Origin: Bryobacteraceae bacterium | GTDB lineage: Bacteria > Acidobacteriota > Terriglobia > Bryobacterales > Bryobacteraceae | Length of the DNA stretch: 9,495 bases | Reading direction: 5' to 3' | Assembly (NCBI GenBank): GCA_029975915.1 | Contig: JARKOC010000142.1 | Location: forward strand, 1 to 9,495 | Shown here: positions 6,871 to 9,495 of the stretch, in pieces | Layout: each line of letters starts with the position of its first letter | Position numbering within the stretch: position 1 is the first letter of the stretch | Notes under the pieces: generated by a model | The model's database searches: none | The model's input: only the letters and a program-made list of their open reading frames with translations | What the model was told of the DNA's origin: nothing | Program-made: the position numbers and the translations under genes

Positions 6871-6962
6871 AGATGAATCTCGCTGACGAGACTGTTGGTA
6901 TTGACTGGCCGATTCCGCTGTCGGAAGCGATCTTGTCTGATGCGGATCTGCGCACCCGCGTT
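6870..6962 (+). pseudogene. rmlC: Short rmlC-like remnant (dTDP-4-dehydrorhamnose 3,5-epimerase C-terminus)
   Basis: The plus-strand frame through 6873 reads LADETVGIDWPIPLSEAIL then SDADLRT. This closely follows the C-terminal consensus of RmlC-type epimerases (pattern hPLDxxxGIxWPxPxxxxxLSxKD). RmlC makes dTDP-4-keto-L-rhamnose for cell-wall polysaccharides. Only about 30 residues are present. Upstream the sequence changes into the probable IS21 end, and downstream it becomes arginine-rich and stops at 7001. It therefore looks like the tail of a gene destroyed by IS insertion or deletion. It links this region to an envelope-sugar locus, as does the glycosyltransferase downstream. A chance match is possible given the short length. 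Confidence 0.45.
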
Positions 6963-7396
6963 CGGCGGCCGTGGTCCCGATGCAGCCACACCGAACGATG
7001 ATTGTGGGAGTGGGCGGTCAGCTTGGTTGAGTTATTGCGCGAGGCGCGGCCTGATGCCGTTGCACTAGGCCCCGGAGATATGTTGCGCACTCAGCCTCAT
7101 GCTCTGGTAGGTCAGTATCTCGGTACTCATCGCGATGGTGCACCGCTTCTTAGTCGTGCCATGGTGCGTCGCCCAACCCAGTCTATTCGCACTACCACAT
7201 TTACAAATCTTGTCGACCTTAGTGCTGTATCGGCGAGACGGGAGGCTCGGCCAAGCGTTCACATGCGCCTCGCGTAGCGGTGGATCCAGACCGATGAGGC
7301 GTGCGGAACCTCAGGTTCAGCGCGCGGGGCTCGCGTATGCTGACATAGGAAGGTGTTACTCAAAGTCTCCTTTAACCTGGATGCGAGGGAATGTCC
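6963..7396. other. Gene-poor stretch before the membrane protein gene
   Basis: I see no supported gene here. A plus-strand frame at 7002-7277 gives 91 residues (a stretch LVELLREARPDAVALGPGDM is protein-like) but has no good start site or known motif; it could be another decayed fragment. The 3' part must hold the promoter of the gene starting at 7397. Confidence 0.35.
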
Positions 7397-8074
7397 ATGG
7401 AAACGGATTCGCCGCAAGTGGGCTCGGCCGATGATGAGACAAATATCGGCATGGGGCAGGTGGATGGGCATATGCGCAGCTCGTGTAGCCAGGAAGAGGT
7501 CTGTAGAGGTCTTGCTGATCAATGTAGGGAATTGTCGGATTCTATCGAGGCCTATACGATCGCAGCCGATAAGTACTTCGGTCTTGTGGGTACACTCGGG
7601 ATCGGAGCGTTGGCGATACTGGTCGGCAATAGCAGCTCCGAAAAGGTGTTGGCAGTAATTGTTGTCTTGCCGATAGTATTGGCTGTCATTCTGCATTATG
7701 TTTGCCAGTTGCTTACGGAGAAGGCCGCGAGGAGTGGGGCGAAGCAGGCGCTCGAGGAGCGGTTGGCCGTGATTGCTCCAGGTGGGCAATTCAAACTTGA
7801 GGAGCATCTCTCGACGGTTGTTGGCCAAAGGCGCCGTAGTGTAATCATATCTATCCTGCTTTACGGGCTATTTCTGATTGCGCTCGTGTTCGGGGCGGGC
7901 CGCGCGGCTATCTCGCTGGATGGGGGTGTCTGCGGGCGAGTCTTCTGGGGCCTCACGGTTGCGCTTGCTTCTTTAAGTGTGGCTCTTGGTGTTTCGGCTC
8001 GAGAGATGCTGACGGCATACGATAGGTCGCTGACTCGCGCACGCCGAGACTCTACGACCTCGCCGAGTTCATGA
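7397..8074 (+). CDS. Four-TM membrane protein of unknown function, coupled to a glycosyltransferase
   Basis: The ATG at 7397 is chosen over ATG 7391 because GAGGGA (7385-7390) is then 6 nt away; ATG 7472 is a further in-frame option with AGGTGG upstream and would drop the disordered first 25 residues. The 225-aa product has a hydrophilic N-terminus and four predicted TM helices at about 60-77, 84-105, 148-168 and 183-201. Between TM2 and TM3 lies a ~40-residue charged helical segment (TEKAARSGAKQALEERLAV and on), probably cytosolic, and the C-terminus is basic. I do not recognise the family; a SLATT-like membrane effector is a remote alternative. Its stop overlaps the glycosyltransferase start by 4 bp (ATGA), so the two are translationally coupled, suggesting a role in making or exporting an envelope polysaccharide. 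Confidence 0.6.
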   Translation: METDSPQVGSADDETNIGMGQVDGHMRSSCSQEEVCRGLADQCRELSDSIEAYTIAADKYFGLVGTLGIGALAILVGNSSSEKVLAVIVVLPIVLAVILHYVCQLLTEKAARSGAKQALEERLAVIAPGGQFKLEEHLSTVVGQRRRSVIISILLYGLFLIALVFGAGRAAISLDGGVCGRVFWGLTVALASLSVALGVSAREMLTAYDRSLTRARRDSTTSPSS

Positions 8075-9150
8075 GGACTGTGATTGTAACAGACTCCTTC
8101 GTCCCGCGTGTGGACGGAATTGCGGTTGCTACGCAGACGAGAATTCGGGAGTTGGCAGAAGCTGATTCCCTTGCCGGAGTCCTGGCTATATCCACGGATC
8201 CAAGCCTCGCTTGTGAGGTGATTCCGGGTTCCGCTGGTCGATATATTGTTGGTCCTTTCTACTCCGGAGGTGTCTATCCTATCGCTGTCATCTCGTCTTG
8301 CGCCGTGGCTCGCCTGATATCAGCCTGGCAGGGTGAGATTATTGAAATTCACACAGTGGGGGCAGTAGGGATAGTTGCCCTGCGAGTTGCTGAGGCGCAC
8401 AGACTTCCGGTGCGATTGTTTTGGCATACCGATCTCGTTGCCTATGCAGAGCATTTTCCGGTGATGGCCCGGATGTTTCTCTTCTTCGTCGATTCTGCCT
8501 CGCGCGCTCCTTCTCAATTGCGGGTGCCCATTGAATGGATCGCTGAGCGCTTCCTTAGCCGTCTGCTAAGGCAGGTTGAGTGTGTCGTGGCGCCTTCCCT
8601 TAAGGCCATTCGTACCGTGAGGGGATTGGGCTACACAGGGCAAGTGGAACTACTGCGTACGACTCTTGATATCCCGGGCGCCACAGTTCCGGTCTCGACG
8701 GCCGCCTCCGAGGCGACATTTCTCTATTTGGGTCGGCTATCGCGGGAGAAGAATCTTCGGCTTCTTCTCGATGCCTTTGAACTCGTCCTGGAAGAGCGAC
8801 CTGAAGTCCGTCTCAGGCTCGTGGGTCCCACGGACGACAGAAGGACCCTGCGGACGCTGCAGGCGTCACAACGCCGGCATCCGAGATCGATCGAGATCCC
8901 AGGCGCAGTGCGACATGATCGGATTCGGGAGGAATTCGAGCGATGCGTTGCACTGGTCAGTCCATCGCTGACGGAGATGCAGGGCCTGGCTGTCAGAGAG
9001 GCCATCGGGTTGGGTGTACTAGTCTTGGTTGGGGACCGGGAACTCGCCGCGGAGTATGCCGGTCATGGTCAAGTTAGGCCTTTCGTGCCCGATGCACTGA
9101 GTCTCGCTCAGGCCATGCTCTCTGTGCTTCGTGAGCAATCAGGCTTCTGA
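8071..9150 (+). CDS. GT4-family (GT-B fold) glycosyltransferase
   Basis: The 359-aa product is a retaining glycosyltransferase that would transfer a sugar from a nucleotide donor to an envelope lipid or glycan at the inner membrane face. It starts MRTVIVTDSFVPRVDGIAVA, where DGIAVAT (15-21) is the acceptor-side loop common in MgtA/PimB-type enzymes. HTD at 119-121 lies in the N-terminal domain. The donor domain begins with YLGRLSREKNL (219-229; R222 and K227 are the expected diphosphate-binding residues), followed by VGP at 251-253 and the EX7E motif E302-E310 within SPSLTEMQGLAVREAIGLGV. The length is normal for the family. Its start overlaps the stop of the four-TM gene. The first E of EX7E is followed by MQGL rather than the usual GFGL, a modest deviation. 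Donor and acceptor cannot be told from sequence. Confidence 0.85.
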   Translation: MRTVIVTDSFVPRVDGIAVATQTRIRELAEADSLAGVLAISTDPSLACEVIPGSAGRYIVGPFYSGGVYPIAVISSCAVARLISAWQGEIIEIHTVGAVGIVALRVAEAHRLPVRLFWHTDLVAYAEHFPVMARMFLFFVDSASRAPSQLRVPIEWIAERFLSRLLRQVECVVAPSLKAIRTVRGLGYTGQVELLRTTLDIPGATVPVSTAASEATFLYLGRLSREKNLRLLLDAFELVLEERPEVRLRLVGPTDDRRTLRTLQASQRRHPRSIEIPGAVRHDRIREEFERCVALVSPSLTEMQGLAVREAIGLGVLVLVGDRELAAEYAGHGQVRPFVPDALSLAQAMLSVLREQSGF

Positions 9151-9453
9151 ATGAGCGGCGTCAGCCCACCTGTACTGCACATGCGAAGCGCTCAGCGACT
9201 GGGTTGACCCGCTGATCGGCGAGCTGCTGTGCGGGGGACCCAGTGGCGGGGGCTCTACAGGGCGTTCTCGATGGTCTCTGAACAGACGTCTTGGTCATCG
9301 TCCGCACAAACGCCACGAAGCCAATCCCGAAACCGACACCGCTTGTGTGCAGACCCCACCACGAGTCACCTGGCCGCACTTGATTGACCGGACAATCGAT
9401 AGCATTGATTCAGCTCCGGAGAACGGGCAAAGCCCACCGACTACCTGAACGGG
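9151..9453. other. Gene-poor stretch after the glycosyltransferase
   Basis: No intact gene is seen. An ATG directly after the glycosyltransferase stop opens an 18-codon frame (MSGVSPPVLHMRSAQRLG) that resembles the beginning of some glycosyltransferases (pattern PxVLHLRSS) and may be the stump of a deleted gene. ACTGGGT at 9198-9204 and ACCCAGT at 9238-9244 form a 7-bp inverted repeat with a 33-nt loop, too weak to call a terminator. A minus-strand frame at 9161-9379 has no recognisable motif. Confidence 0.35.
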
Positions 9454-9456
9454 GTG

Positions 9457-9495
9457 GTGGCTTTGAAGGCCGTTGTGGTTATCGCAACAGTGGGT
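9457..9495 (+). CDS. Possible start of a further gene, cut by the window edge
   Basis: From a GTG at 9457 (alternatives GTG 9454 and TTG 9463) the frame stays open to the window edge and reads MALKAVVVIATVG. The hydrophobic strand VVVIATVG is like the first beta-strand of family-2 glycosyltransferases or nucleotide-binding proteins, which would fit the glycan context. Only 13 codons are visible and the ribosome binding site is unclear, so this is tentative. Confidence 0.3.
   Translation, partial: MALKAVVVIATVG

Noticed and set aside
7336..7341. TATGCT as a -10 element for the gene starting at 7397
   Set aside because: The hexamer fits a -10 consensus but no matching -35 is found about 17 nt upstream, so it was not listed as a promoter.
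9384..9412. TTGACC with a downstream AT-rich stretch as promoter for the right-edge gene
   Set aside because: The -35-like hexamer is good but no acceptable -10 lies at 16-18 nt spacing.
1..9495. CRISPR arrays, tRNA or rRNA genes
   Set aside because: No regularly spaced direct repeats, tRNA-like cloverleaf or rRNA sequence was seen on reading both strands.

Overview
The window looks like accessory DNA from a high-GC actinobacterium. The transposase tail at the left edge is of a kind common in Corynebacterium, Brevibacterium and relatives, and the coding DNA is GC-rich. Several genes use GTG or possibly TTG starts and tightly packed or overlapping reading frames. By eye, the central genes have a weaker GC bias at third codon positions than typical actinobacterial housekeeping genes, which fits horizontally acquired DNA.

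Layout. (1) 1-413: the 3' end of an insertion-sequence transposase with a DDE integrase-type core, followed by two imperfect copies of a ~27-bp motif that probably forms the IS end. (2) 625-3686: a two-gene unit. The first gene is a 737-aa SIR2-like protein with GAGAS, LHG and GYSGRD motifs and a helical, TPR-like C-terminal half. The second is a single-pass membrane protein, possibly DUF4760-like, with two CxCxxC clusters. This has the build of an antiphage NAD-depletion system, but that role is inferred. (3) 3687-4033: a gene-poor spacer with one weak hairpin. (4) 4034-6196: three overlapping, translationally coupled genes that I do not recognise, followed by a near-perfect 19-bp hairpin at 6267-6315. 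(5) 6316-7396: decayed DNA. It holds a frameshifted IS21-type istA remnant on the minus strand and a short rmlC-like (dTDP-4-dehydrorhamnose 3,5-epimerase) remnant on the plus strand. The long plus-strand reading frame across this stretch is not a real gene. (6) 7397-9150: a four-TM membrane protein overlapping by 4 bp with a GT4 glycosyltransferase. (7) 9151-9495: mostly gene-poor, with a possible new gene starting at the right edge.

Interpretation. The rmlC remnant and the GT4 gene suggest that the right part belongs to a cell-envelope polysaccharide locus. The two central operons (625-3686 and 4034-6196) lie between IS debris and look like cargo inserted beside that locus. The best candidates for undescribed biology are the SIR2 plus cysteine-cluster membrane pair and the unrecognised three-gene operon; both resemble defence-island cargo in layout, but function cannot be proved from the sequence alone.
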